From Lysinibacillus cavernae (lineage in GTDB: Bacteria; Bacillota; Bacilli; Bacillales_A; Planococcaceae): a DNA stretch of 64,000 nt. The notes under the pieces were generated by a model. It was given only the letters and a program-made list of their open reading frames with translations. It was not told the DNA's origin and searched no databases. Below, in pieces: positions 39,137 through 48,400 of this stretch; positions within the stretch are counted from its first letter, which is position 1, and each line of letters opens with the position of its first letter. A program made the position numbers and the translations under genes. The stretch is from NCBI RefSeq assembly GCF_009724685.1, contig NZ_WMEF01000011.1, forward strand, positions 1 to 64,000, read 5' to 3'.

Positions 39137-40108
39137 GTGAAAAAATTAAATCGACATATGCTCATTTGTAGCCTATTACTACTGGTTGGAATCATGCTAG
39201 CTGCTTGTGGTTCTAACAATGAAGAGGCAAAAAAGGAAGACACAAAAAAAGAAGAAACAACAGCAGCAGAATCAACAACTCGTGTCTACAAAGACTATAT
39301 AGGTCATGAGGTAGAAATCCCTGTAAAACCTGAGAGAGTGGTTTATCATGGGGAAGGATTCGGTGATTTGCTTGCTTTAAATATCAAAACAGTTGGTGCA
39401 GGCTTCTCCTGGATTACCAATTATGCTTGGGAAGATCGTGTAAAAGATGTGGAGGACGTAGGTTTTCCAATTAATGTAGAGAAAACATTGTCATTAAAAC
39501 CAGACCTTATTATTATTGGTACTTCTGATGAAAAGACCTATTCACAGCTTTCTAAAATCGCACCAACTATAGTATTTGATACTTTCGCTCCTTTGGACCA
39601 ACGTTTAACAGAGCTGGGCGATATACTTAATAAAAAAGAAGAAGCAGCTCAATGGATAGATGATTATACGGAAAAAGCAGATAAAATGTGGGAGTCTCTT
39701 GTAGCTGACGGCACTGTTAAACCAGATGAAACAGCATCCGTTTTAACCTATTATCCAGGAGATCGATTATTTGTAATGGCTCGTGCGGGACTTTCTCAAG
39801 TTTTATATGATTCAAATGTTCTTAAGCCTGGGGACAACATTCAAAAAATACTTGATGATGGGACAGGCTTTGCTGAAATCTCCACAGAACTTCTTCCTGA
39901 ATATGCTGGTGATCGAATTTTCATCTTAACGCCAGCAGATGATGAAGCGAAACAATCGACAAAAGATATGATGGAAAGTCCAATTTGGAAAAACCTACCT
40001 GCTGTAAAAAATGGGCATGTATACACGATAGATATTCAAAAAAGTGATAGCGACGCTTCAACAAGAGAGTGGCTGTTAACAGAATTACCTACTATGTTAA
40101 AAAAATAG
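39137..40108 (+). CDS. Siderophore-binding lipoprotein, twin of the next gene's sensor domain
   Basis: Substrate-binding lipoprotein of 323 residues. Signal helix, lipobox MLAACGSN, acidic/Lys-rich linker (EEAKKEDTKKEE), then VYKDYIGHEVEIPVKPERVV, YHGEGFGDLLALNI, LKPDLIIIGT and EYAGDRIFILTP. The YHGExFGDLL and YAGDRIF blocks recur in the C-terminal domain of the AraC regulator that follows, so the two probably bind the same ligand outside and inside the cell. It starts at GTG with GGAGGAATAGAC upstream; an upstream ATG in frame overlaps the Fur box. Confidence 0.9.
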   Translation: MKKLNRHMLICSLLLLVGIMLAACGSNNEEAKKEDTKKEETTAAESTTRVYKDYIGHEVEIPVKPERVVYHGEGFGDLLALNIKTVGAGFSWITNYAWEDRVKDVEDVGFPINVEKTLSLKPDLIIIGTSDEKTYSQLSKIAPTIVFDTFAPLDQRLTELGDILNKKEEAAQWIDDYTEKADKMWESLVADGTVKPDETASVLTYYPGDRLFVMARAGLSQVLYDSNVLKPGDNIQKILDDGTGFAEISTELLPEYAGDRIFILTPADDEAKQSTKDMMESPIWKNLPAVKNGHVYTIDIQKSDSDASTREWLLTELPTMLKK

Positions 40109-40113
40109 ATTAC

Positions 40114-40146
40114 AAGAGACATTTCATCTTTGTTGAAATGTCTCTT
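40114..40146 (+). terminator. Terminator after the binding-lipoprotein gene
   Basis: AAGAGACATTTC/GAAATGTCTCTT stem with a short T tail; the next promoter's -35 lies in its right arm. Confidence 0.8.
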
Positions 40147-40185
40147 TACTTTTTATACAATACAGTTAATTGATAATCATTTTCA
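40133..40185 (+). promoter_or_regulatory. Promoter and Fur box of the regulator pair
   Basis: -35 TTGAAA (40133-40138), 17 bp, -10 TACAAT (40156-40161), then the Fur box TGATAATCATTTTCA (40171-40185) just downstream of the expected start of transcription. Confidence 0.7.
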
Positions 40186-40205
40186 TTTAACAAGGAAGTG
40201 AACAG

Positions 40206-41834
40206 ATGGAAGACAATATTTCAACTTCTTTTAACAATAATTTACTATTTCATTTGGAAGATATTGACTGTATTTCACAGAGCTATCCGTTTATCTCAAC
40301 GTCTCACCATACGATGTTACTTTTTACAGATGCCTGTGGGACATTAACAATTGATGATATTCCCTATTTGGTGACGAAAGGGAAAATTTTTCTTATACCA
40401 CCTCATTCTATGATTGATTTATCGGATTTAACTAAAGAATACTGTTTCTATAAAATTACCTTTACAGCTTTTCAGCTAAAACATGAGCGCCCTTCTCCCT
40501 ATCTAGAATCCATTTTTTCTGATGTGGCGTATACCATTTATCCGAATACGCGCTTTAGTCGACTTACAGAAGATTTATATCATTTAAAGTCTAACTCGGA
40601 TTATCTTAAACAACAGGGGATCTTGTATGAACTATTAAATTTATTATTTGAACACCAGCTTCATATGAATTACCAATTAACTATGACAAATGCTGTTGAA
40701 GAAACAATCAACTATATACATAAGTATTATCAACAGCCTTTAACCGTTAAAATGCTTGCGGAATTAGCTCATATTGCTCAATGGCAATATAGTACGATCT
40801 TTCAAACTCTAACAGGGAAGAAACCGCTAGATTATATTACAGATTTACGTCTTACCAACGCAAAGGAATTATTGCTACAAACAAATGAGCCACTAAAGGA
40901 TATTGCACTGCAAGTTGGATTTGATGATGAATATTATTTTAATCGCCGCTTTCGACAGGTAGTTGGTATTCCGCCGAAACAGTTTGCACGACAATATAAG
41001 CAGAGAACAGTTGTGAAAGATTGGACTGGACATGAGGTAGCCATTCCAGCCTCGCCTCATCGCATTATTTATCATGGCGAAACATTTGGGGATCTGTTGA
41101 TTTTTGATGTTCAGCCAATAGGTGGTGACAAAAAATCTATTAGTAAGTCTTTTTATAAAAACCATGTTCCATACATTAAAGACGTTGCATTTCCGATTAA
41201 TCTAGAAAAATCTTCGAAGCTAAATCCAGATTTAATTATCTTTACCAATAATGACGAGCAGCAATATCAGGCCTTATCATCTATTGCACCAACGATTACC
41301 TTAAATTCATGGGATTCCTTAGAAGAACGCATTCTTTTATTAGGGCAATGGCTTAGCCAACAACAACGAGCAGAGGATTGGCTAACTCGCTTTAAAATCC
41401 AGGAAAAAACAATGTGGCAGCAGCTACAAACAGTTATAGAGCCTGGTGAAACTGCATCTGTTTTAACTTTTGATCATGGTAAACGTCTTTATGTCATGGG
41501 CTGTACAGGTCTATCTCCTGCCCTGTTTCATCCAGATGGATTTCAGCCTCACCCGCAAGTCAAAAAATTAATTCAAGCAGGCATGGGGTATAAGGAAATT
41601 CCGATAGATCACTTGCCACGATACGCTGGTGATCGAATTTTTATGCTTTTATCTGATAAACCCGAATCGCAAATAGCAACGATGGAATTGATGCATAGTG
41701 ATATTTGGAAAGGGCTCACTGCTGTACAAAACAACCATGCTTACTTAGTAGATACTACAAAATGGAATTTTAGCGATGCCTTTACAAGAGAGAAGTTACT
41801 AGGTGCATTACCAAAATTATTGGTTACTACGTAA
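40206..41834 (+). CDS. Btr-like AraC regulator with siderophore-binding sensor domain
   Basis: Cytoplasmic regulator of 542 residues with no signal sequence. Residues 1-155: cupin-like domain; about 165-265: helix-turn-helix pair (TVKMLAELAHIAQWQYSTIF, IALQVGFDDEYYFNRRFRQ); about 270-542: FhuD/FeuA-type binding domain (VKDWTGHEVAIPASPHRIIY, HGETFGDLLIFDVQPIG, RYAGDRIFMLLSD). The binding domain closely follows the preceding lipoprotein. AAGGAAGTGAACAG precedes the ATG. The next gene, another AraC-binding-protein fusion, begins 34 bp later without a Fur box and is probably cotranscribed. Confidence 0.9.
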   Translation: MEDNISTSFNNNLLFHLEDIDCISQSYPFISTSHHTMLLFTDACGTLTIDDIPYLVTKGKIFLIPPHSMIDLSDLTKEYCFYKITFTAFQLKHERPSPYLESIFSDVAYTIYPNTRFSRLTEDLYHLKSNSDYLKQQGILYELLNLLFEHQLHMNYQLTMTNAVEETINYIHKYYQQPLTVKMLAELAHIAQWQYSTIFQTLTGKKPLDYITDLRLTNAKELLLQTNEPLKDIALQVGFDDEYYFNRRFRQVVGIPPKQFARQYKQRTVVKDWTGHEVAIPASPHRIIYHGETFGDLLIFDVQPIGGDKKSISKSFYKNHVPYIKDVAFPINLEKSSKLNPDLIIFTNNDEQQYQALSSIAPTITLNSWDSLEERILLLGQWLSQQQRAEDWLTRFKIQEKTMWQQLQTVIEPGETASVLTFDHGKRLYVMGCTGLSPALFHPDGFQPHPQVKKLIQAGMGYKEIPIDHLPRYAGDRIFMLLSDKPESQIATMELMHSDIWKGLTAVQNNHAYLVDTTKWNFSDAFTREKLLGALPKLLVTT

Positions 41835-41868
41835 TTTCTATACTTAAACTCAAGGGGTGACATGTTAT

Positions 41869-43056
41869 ATGAAAATGGAAAGCATAACAGATAGAATAAC
41901 TACTCAAATATCATTAAAGGATATACGGGATTACATTGCCAAAAACCATCAACAACCTCTCACGATAGAGCATCTAGCACTCATTTCTGGACTAAGTGCT
42001 AGCTACTTTGGAGAGGCCTTTAAAAAGGCATTTGGTCAAAGTGCTACAGATTATTTAACAGAGCTGCGTATTGGACATGCCAAACAATTACTGCGTGACA
42101 CAGATCTATTACTGCGTGAGATCGCTAGAAAAGTTGGCTATAGTGATGAATTTTATTTTAGTCGGAAATTTAAAAAAGAAGTTGGGGTTTCACCTTCCGC
42201 TTTTAGTAAAATAGCTCGCCAACGAATTTCTACTTTTTCTGTGTCCGCTACTGGGAATTTATTAGCACTTGGCATCATACCCGTTGCAGCCCCATTGAAC
42301 GCTAAGTGGAGCCCTTATTATTACAATCATTATCAAGATAAAATTCAAGTGCATGTCAATATATTTGATGCAGAATCAGAGGATAACTTTAGAAAATTAG
42401 CCTCTGCAAAGCCAGATATTCATATTTTTCAGGAAGAACCATCCCTATCCATGTTAGATTGGCTTCACACAATTGGCGTTAAAAATGTCTATATACAAGC
42501 AAAGGATTGGCGAACACAACTAAGAGAAATTGCAGTTGCTGTCAAAAAGCAAAGCCTAGGTGAGTATTTTATTCAAACATACGAACAAAAAGCATTACAA
42601 GCAAGACTAGAGATTAAACAAGTAACTGGTGATGATACTTTTGCCGTTCTACGATTATGTGGCGACCAACTATTTTTATATTGTAATAAAGGAATTCAAG
42701 ATGTGCTTTTTATGGATTTGCAGCTGCACCCTGTCGATGCGCAACAACAAACATGTAACGAGCTTATTACACTAGAACAGCTAGTAGACTTAAACCCAGA
42801 CCGTGTACTATTTATCATTTGTCCCGATTCGCCAACTCGGAATTATTGGCTCACTTTACAATACCTCGACAATTGGAAAAAGCTCCAAGCCGTTAAAAAT
42901 GGCCATGTCTATGTTTTGCCATCGAACCCATGGTTTGAATACTCTGCAATTGCTATCAATCGGATGTTAGATGAAATGTTACTGATGTTAACCGGAAAAA
43001 ATCCAAATCCTTTTCCTGCCCCCGTCCATGGTATCGTTTCTGACAGTGAATTATAA
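41869..43056 (+). CDS. Short AraC regulator fused to a binding-protein domain
   Basis: Cytoplasmic protein of 395 residues that lacks the usual N-terminal cupin half: the helix-turn-helix pair starts almost at once (TIEHLALISGLSASYFGEAF, IARKVGYSDEFYFSRKFKK). Residues about 120-390 form a diverged binding-protein fold (LLALGIIPVAAPLNAKW, LNPDRVLFIICPD). The sensor domain shares the LLALGI.PV block with the regulator at 34018-35583. AAGGGG lies 11 bp before the chosen ATG; a GTG four codons earlier is closer to that site. Being downstream of another regulator, it may work as its partner or on the next, Fur-boxed, transcription unit. Confidence 0.85.
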   Translation: MKMESITDRITTQISLKDIRDYIAKNHQQPLTIEHLALISGLSASYFGEAFKKAFGQSATDYLTELRIGHAKQLLRDTDLLLREIARKVGYSDEFYFSRKFKKEVGVSPSAFSKIARQRISTFSVSATGNLLALGIIPVAAPLNAKWSPYYYNHYQDKIQVHVNIFDAESEDNFRKLASAKPDIHIFQEEPSLSMLDWLHTIGVKNVYIQAKDWRTQLREIAVAVKKQSLGEYFIQTYEQKALQARLEIKQVTGDDTFAVLRLCGDQLFLYCNKGIQDVLFMDLQLHPVDAQQQTCNELITLEQLVDLNPDRVLFIICPDSPTRNYWLTLQYLDNWKKLQAVKNGHVYVLPSNPWFEYSAIAINRMLDEMLLMLTGKNPNPFPAPVHGIVSDSEL

Positions 43057-43063
43057 TTCCATT

Positions 43064-43078
43064 TGAGAATGATTATCA
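43064..43078 (+). promoter_or_regulatory. Fur box upstream of lipoprotein-esterase operon
   Basis: TGAGAATGATTATCA, 7-1-7 Fur pattern, 23 bp before the start codon of the lipoprotein. Confidence 0.85.
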
Positions 43079-43101
43079 CCGGAAGGAGACTTTGATGAAC
43101 A

Positions 43102-44100
43102 ATGAAAACCAATTGTCGTAATCACGGTACAACGATTTTAAAAGCTATTTATGTATTAGCTACTCTATTGCTGGCTATTGGCATACTTACTGCCTGTAAT
43201 ACTGAATCGAGTAAGAAAGACGCACAGAAAGCAACACAAGCAACCTCAGAAAGTACAGCAGAGCAAAGTGTTTATCCATTAACAATAAACGATGAGGTTG
43301 GTAATGACGTTACACTAACTGCTAAGCCTACTAAAATATTTGCACCTGTCATGGAGGATTCTTTACTTGCTTTAGGTGTTAAGCCTACTATGCAATGGTC
43401 GAATGGTGTTAAACCACAGCTCTATTTACAAGATCAGCTACAAGGTGTACCCGAAATTAGCTTTGCAAGTGGCCCCCCATCAGCAGAAGCCATTATGGCA
43501 AATAAACCAGACTTAATTATTTTGCCCAATTCATTTTATGTTGAAAACGGCACATATGAAAAATATGCAAAAATTGCACCAACCTATGTGTTCAATAATG
43601 CAGCAAGTGATTTAGAAGGTTCTATTAAAGTATTGGGACAGCTGCTTGATGAACCAGATAAAGCTGAGCAAGCCTTACAGAGTTATCAGGAAAAGGTGGA
43701 TGCAGCAAAAACAAAGCTAGCGCCCACGACAAAAGGCAAAAAAGTAGCGTTAATTCGTTTTAATGCAAAAGGTATGTTTTTCATGACCGATGAATATTTC
43801 AGTGGTTATGTCTTAACACATGAATTAGGATTTGAACAAAGCAGCCTCGTGAAAAACGGTGCCTTTGAGGTGTCACTGGAAATATTACCTGAACTAGATG
43901 CCGATTATATTTTCCTAATCAATGATGGCAATCTTGGAGATGAATTTATTAACGAATTGAAGGACAGTAAAATCTGGCAAAGTACAGCTGCCTTCAAAAA
44001 CAATCAAGTATTTGAAACATCTGAGGATTATTGGCTAAATGGGGGAATTCATGCACAAGGAAAAGTGATAGAGGATGTATTGGAGTTTTTAGCGCCATGA
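43102..44100 (+). CDS. Siderophore-binding lipoprotein (FhuD/FeuA type)
   Basis: Substrate-binding lipoprotein of 332 residues. Signal helix with ATLLLAIGIL, lipobox ILTACNTE, then LTINDEVGNDVTLTAKPTKI, NKPDLIILPNSF and LDADYIFLINDGN. Its closest relative here is the lipoprotein at 35683-36639. The GGAAGGAG site is 13-14 bp before this ATG and better spaced for an ATG at 43095 that opens an 8-codon reading frame (MNNENQLS, stop) overlapping the first codons; translation may be coupled. The gene's end overlaps the esterase start (ATGA), pointing to one siderophore import-and-release unit. Confidence 0.9.
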   Translation: MKTNCRNHGTTILKAIYVLATLLLAIGILTACNTESSKKDAQKATQATSESTAEQSVYPLTINDEVGNDVTLTAKPTKIFAPVMEDSLLALGVKPTMQWSNGVKPQLYLQDQLQGVPEISFASGPPSAEAIMANKPDLIILPNSFYVENGTYEKYAKIAPTYVFNNAASDLEGSIKVLGQLLDEPDKAEQALQSYQEKVDAAKTKLAPTTKGKKVALIRFNAKGMFFMTDEYFSGYVLTHELGFEQSSLVKNGAFEVSLEILPELDADYIFLINDGNLGDEFINELKDSKIWQSTAAFKNNQVFETSEDYWLNGGIHAQGKVIEDVLEFLAP

Positions 44101-44897
44101 CAACAATGACAAAGAAACTTTATCTATCAGAAAACTATTTTGAATATGCCATGACATCCCGCCAACAGTTAGACTATCGAATTTTAATTGCTGCCCCAAC
44201 AGACGCACCACCAGCTGATGGCTATGCTGTTATATATGTCTTAGATGGGGACGCACTTTTTCCAACACTTGCAGAGGCAGTAAAATTACAAACACGCAAA
44301 CCAAAGGGCTATGATCCCATTGTTGTAATAGGTATTGGCTATCCTTCAAAGGAACCTTTTGATATGGAACGACGCTGCAATGATTTTACATTACCTGTTC
44401 ATGAAGAAAATCTGCCCCCACGTCCAGATGGTACACCTTGGCCTCCTAACGGGAAAGCCAATGATTTCCTAGACTTTATTGAGCATGAGCTAATGCCTAC
44501 TGTGGCAAAGGAATGGCCTATCAATAAAAAGAAACAAGCGATTGTTGGTCACTCATTAGGCGGACTTTTCACACTATATGCTTTATGTGCAAGACCCCAT
44601 TTATTTAGTCATTTTGTTGCAGGCAGTCCTTCTGTTTGGTGGGCTGACAATGCCGTACTTAAAGAAATAGAAAAATTCGTTGAAACTTGGAACGGTCAGC
44701 ACGCTATTAATCTCCTACTTACAATCGGTGCTAACGAGCTGCCAGATATGCTAGAGGGGGCTGATCTAGCAACCGAACGAATGAATCGTTTAGGCGACAA
44801 AAACGTTCACACTCATTATGTGAAGTTCGATGAGGAGGATCATGTGAGTGTCCTGCCTTGTATGCTTAGTCGACTTCCTCGGTTTATTAATTCCTAG
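44097..44897 (+). CDS. Siderophore esterase (IroE/BesA-like alpha/beta hydrolase)
   Basis: Cytoplasmic hydrolase of 266 residues predicted to cut the trilactone of a ferric catecholate siderophore and so release iron. Features: the nucleophile elbow GHSLGG with Ser153, VIYVLDGDALFPTLAEAV near the N-terminus, the ENLPPRPDGTPWPPNGKAND lid region typical of Fes/IroE/BesA esterases, and the late His in EEDHVSVLP. The start is set by the ATGA overlap with the preceding lipoprotein gene, giving tight coupling. A general esterase role is possible, but the context favours siderophore use. Confidence 0.88.
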   Translation: MTTMTKKLYLSENYFEYAMTSRQQLDYRILIAAPTDAPPADGYAVIYVLDGDALFPTLAEAVKLQTRKPKGYDPIVVIGIGYPSKEPFDMERRCNDFTLPVHEENLPPRPDGTPWPPNGKANDFLDFIEHELMPTVAKEWPINKKKQAIVGHSLGGLFTLYALCARPHLFSHFVAGSPSVWWADNAVLKEIEKFVETWNGQHAINLLLTIGANELPDMLEGADLATERMNRLGDKNVHTHYVKFDEEDHVSVLPCMLSRLPRFINS

Positions 44898-44905
44898 CTG
44901 AAAAA

Positions 44906-44937
44906 CCCAAGTGGTCATTTGTCCACTTGGGCTTTTT
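44906..44937 (+). terminator. Terminator of the lipoprotein-esterase operon
   Basis: CCCAAGTGG/CCACTTGGG stem with an 8-nt loop and CTTTTTG tail. Confidence 0.9.
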
Positions 44938-44993
44938 GCAACTTAGGTTATTGGAAAAAAGGCTAAGTATCTCCACCTAGCCTCCCTATTTGC

Positions 44994-45347
44994 TTATTTT
45001 GATAACATATTTGGAAATTCCTCTAGCAACATGCTACTCGTTGTCATATCATCATAATTCCATTTATCCTCAATGAAATGTACTTTATTGTTTTTCACAG
45101 CAGGTAATGAGTTCCACAGCGGCGGCTCTTGCTTCAATTCATCAAATGCCTTTTGAGCTTCTTTATCTGCAGAAAGTAAAACGAATAAATGATCACCTAT
45201 AAGTGTCTCATGTAGCATTTCTTTAGTAATTTCAATATATGGCCCACTATTTGGTTGTAGTGCTTGCACCTTCTCACATAGAAATTCCGCTTGATACCAT
45301 AGGTGTATACGGTAATTGTCACATTCATAACGGTATAACTTTCCTGT
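44994..45347 (-). pseudogene. C-terminal remnant of a siderophore-binding protein
   Basis: Open frame of about 117 codons after a TAG, without a start or ribosome site. It keeps the end of a binding domain of the 39137/40206 subfamily: IGDHLFVLLSADKEAQKAF, PLWNSLPAVKNNKVHFIED, SSMLLEEFPNMLSK. The N-terminal lobe and signal or DNA-binding part are gone. Nothing further upstream continues the protein. A GGCTA..TAGCC terminator (about 44962-44985) still follows it on the minus strand. Best read as a decayed sixth binding protein or regulator sensor domain. Confidence 0.75.
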
Positions 45348-45408
45348 CTATTTTCTTTACTTCTACCATTATTGAGGAAAATTTACCATTCATTTTTATA
45401 ATCAAAAA

Positions 45409-45440
45409 AACACTAACTATTAGAATTCATAGCTAGTGTT
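45409..45440 (-). terminator. Terminator of the SLH surface-protein gene
   Basis: AACACTA.CTA/TAG.TAGTGTT stem with T7 tail on the minus strand. Confidence 0.85.
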
Positions 45441-45448
45441 CTTATATT

Positions 45449-48400
45449 CTACGGTGTTCTAGGTTGAATTAATACAAAGTTTGGAGCCGTTGGAGCTGTT
45501 GACTCTTTTGCATAAACTATATTTCCGTATTTATCTTTAGTAAATAGATATATTTTTTGATCTTTCTGGAATACGTTTGTAGAATTTGGATTATTGCTTG
45601 TTTGTATTGCTGTAAACGTCTTAGCAGAACTTGCATCTGAAGGTTTTGTTATTTGTCCCTTACCATAAGATATTATTGCACCACCAGGAATATCTGTATA
45701 ATTACTATTATCAGCTCTAACTATAATATCCCTAATATTATCTAATGTTAGTTCATAGCCATCCGAAAGAACTGCATAATAGTAATGCTGATCCCATGTT
45801 ATATCTGCGTTCAAGTTTGCTACAACCTGAACCTGTTTTGAAATATTTATATTACTTGGGAATTGTGTATCAGGTAACAATGTCGCCGAAGTAATTGTAT
45901 TTACTTTTGTTGGATATTTGTATTCTGCTTTTTGTTTACTAAATATCCATCCACCTTTATCCTTAACATTCGCATTAACTGTAATGTCGAAGCTTTGCGT
46001 TACTTCATTAGCAAACTTAATAATCAATTTACGAGGCTCCCACTCTTTTTTAGCTGAAGTATCTTCCCAATCCCATGTATAAGTAGGAGAGATAGCATTA
46101 CCTGTTTCAGGATCAACTAATTTAAAATCGGAACCAGTTAAATCAACTGCCTCAGAGAAAGTCACTTCAAATGTTTTGCCATCAAGCTGTTTAAAGATTG
46201 GGTCTTCTACCCTTGGTGGAGTACCATCAGAGAAGAATTTATATGCCATTATCCCTGTACCAGATACACCTGGTGTCAAAGCCATTGTTTTATTTTGCTT
46301 TTCATCATAAGTATAAACTTTTGACTCTGTACCAACTTGAAGCATAGTCGCATTCTTATATCTATCTTTAACTGCTACATACAGCTCGTAATCCTGATGA
46401 GGTTCTAAAGCAAGACTAATTTCATTTGTATCCTTTCGCATAGTACTTGCACGTCCCCTATCAATTACCTCCTCAGCACTTGTTGGTACAGGAACTGCTG
46501 TGTCACCGGCTTTTCGAAGAATATAGTGATACGTGCCCTCTTCATTTGACATAAATTTAAAAGTAGCATTTTTATTACCTTCAGCTATTTTAATAGAGGT
46601 ATTTTCAATCTTTGGTGCAGTTCTATCATCAATAACATGTTTAGTTTGTATATCTGAAACATTTCCTGAACGATCACGTAAAACCATATAGATTGAATAG
46701 CTCTTAAATGGATCTAATGGTGGCGTTGTATTTGGTAATGGGATTAATACCTTTTGTTTTCCTAATTGGGCAGGCTTGTTACCTCCACTACCGATAATTG
46801 CTACATCCGCTGTTCCAACATTAAATGTCTTTTCATCTAATTGGACAGCTTCAATTAAACGCAAACGATCATCACGTGTAAGCGTTAATCCTGATTCCAT
46901 AATTAAATAATGGTATGTTCCTGCTTTTGTCGCATTAAACTCTAGAAGTGTTTGATCCTTTGTACTATTAATTACTGGTTCTCCAATAATTGTGAGGATC
47001 GGTCCAACACTATCATTATGAATATATTCAGCAGTATTTCGCGGAACTGTGTTATTAGGAATATTATTAATATTTTCAAATTCGATATCAGCTAAATCTT
47101 TGACCTTTGGTGATATTGTAACAACTAGGTTATCACCATTAACAAAACCTGTTAGTGATGGAATGGTGAAAATAAGTCTTTTCTGCGCTTTACTATAGAC
47201 AACCTTTGTAGGATGGATTGGTTGCTGATCACCTTGGTTGACTATACCAGTCCCAGAAAGGTCGTAGTTCTCTATTTTTTCTGCAGAAATAGGATCTAAC
47301 TCTTCACTAACAGTGACATAAAATTCATTTTTAATTTCATCAAGTTTTACAAGTTCTCCACCAACAACATATGGTGGTACATTATCAAGTGCCTCAGTTT
47401 TAAAATCTTTTACCACAGCAGGGTCTACCGAGAAGTTACCTGAATCATCCTTCATCACTACATAAAGTTGGTACAATGTTTCAGCCTCTAAACCTGTTAA
47501 CTTTCCTTCTACCCCTAGTTTACCAGCGATAGCTTTTCCTGTACCAGTTGGATTAGCAACAATATCTGCCGTCGTCGGGTCAGCAGCTGTTGTTTTCTTA
47601 CGTACATAGTAGTAGTAATCTCCAGGTTCACTCGCTGTAAATGTAAATTCAGCACGTGTTCCACCATGTAATTCTTGGACTTTTAGATCCTTTACCACTG
47701 GTGGTGATGCATCTTTCATTTGGAACGATTGTGACACAATATCGGATGCATTTTTCGAACCGTCTACTACCATGATGTAGATGACATATTCTTTTTTCTC
47801 ACCTAGATTTGAAACTTTAACCGAGTTTGTACCTTTGACTGCGGCTCCACTGCCGTATGCTACGTTATCATTTGAAAGATGATTTACCATTTCACGTTTA
47901 TTTGGTGCCTCTGCACCCTTTTCACGGACAATATAATAGTACGTACCGACTTCATCTGACGTGAAGTCTGCCTGAATCTCGCTGCCATTTAGCACTTTGA
48001 CATTTGTAATACTAACTGTTGGCTTTGTTTTATCATCAGGGTTCTGATTCTCGTTTTCATCTTTATCGATTGGTTTGCCATCAGGATCAGTGATAGTACC
48101 TATATTGTCTTTATCATCTAGGAAATCATCAAAAATATTATTTGGAGATCCGTCCTTAGGTAAAATAACTTTATCAATATACGTATAATCTCCAATATCA
48201 ATTTTGCCATATGAATTACTAACAAATAATGTACCGATACGACCATCAATATACAGCTCAAGATCTGTGTGGCTATTGTAATTGATCCAATCGATATTTC
48301 CTGAACCATAGATTGTAAGTTTTGTTTCGGTATTTAAATTCAATGTGCCAATATTGCCTTGAATTTCAAACTCTCTCACATTTCCAATAATGTCTACGCG

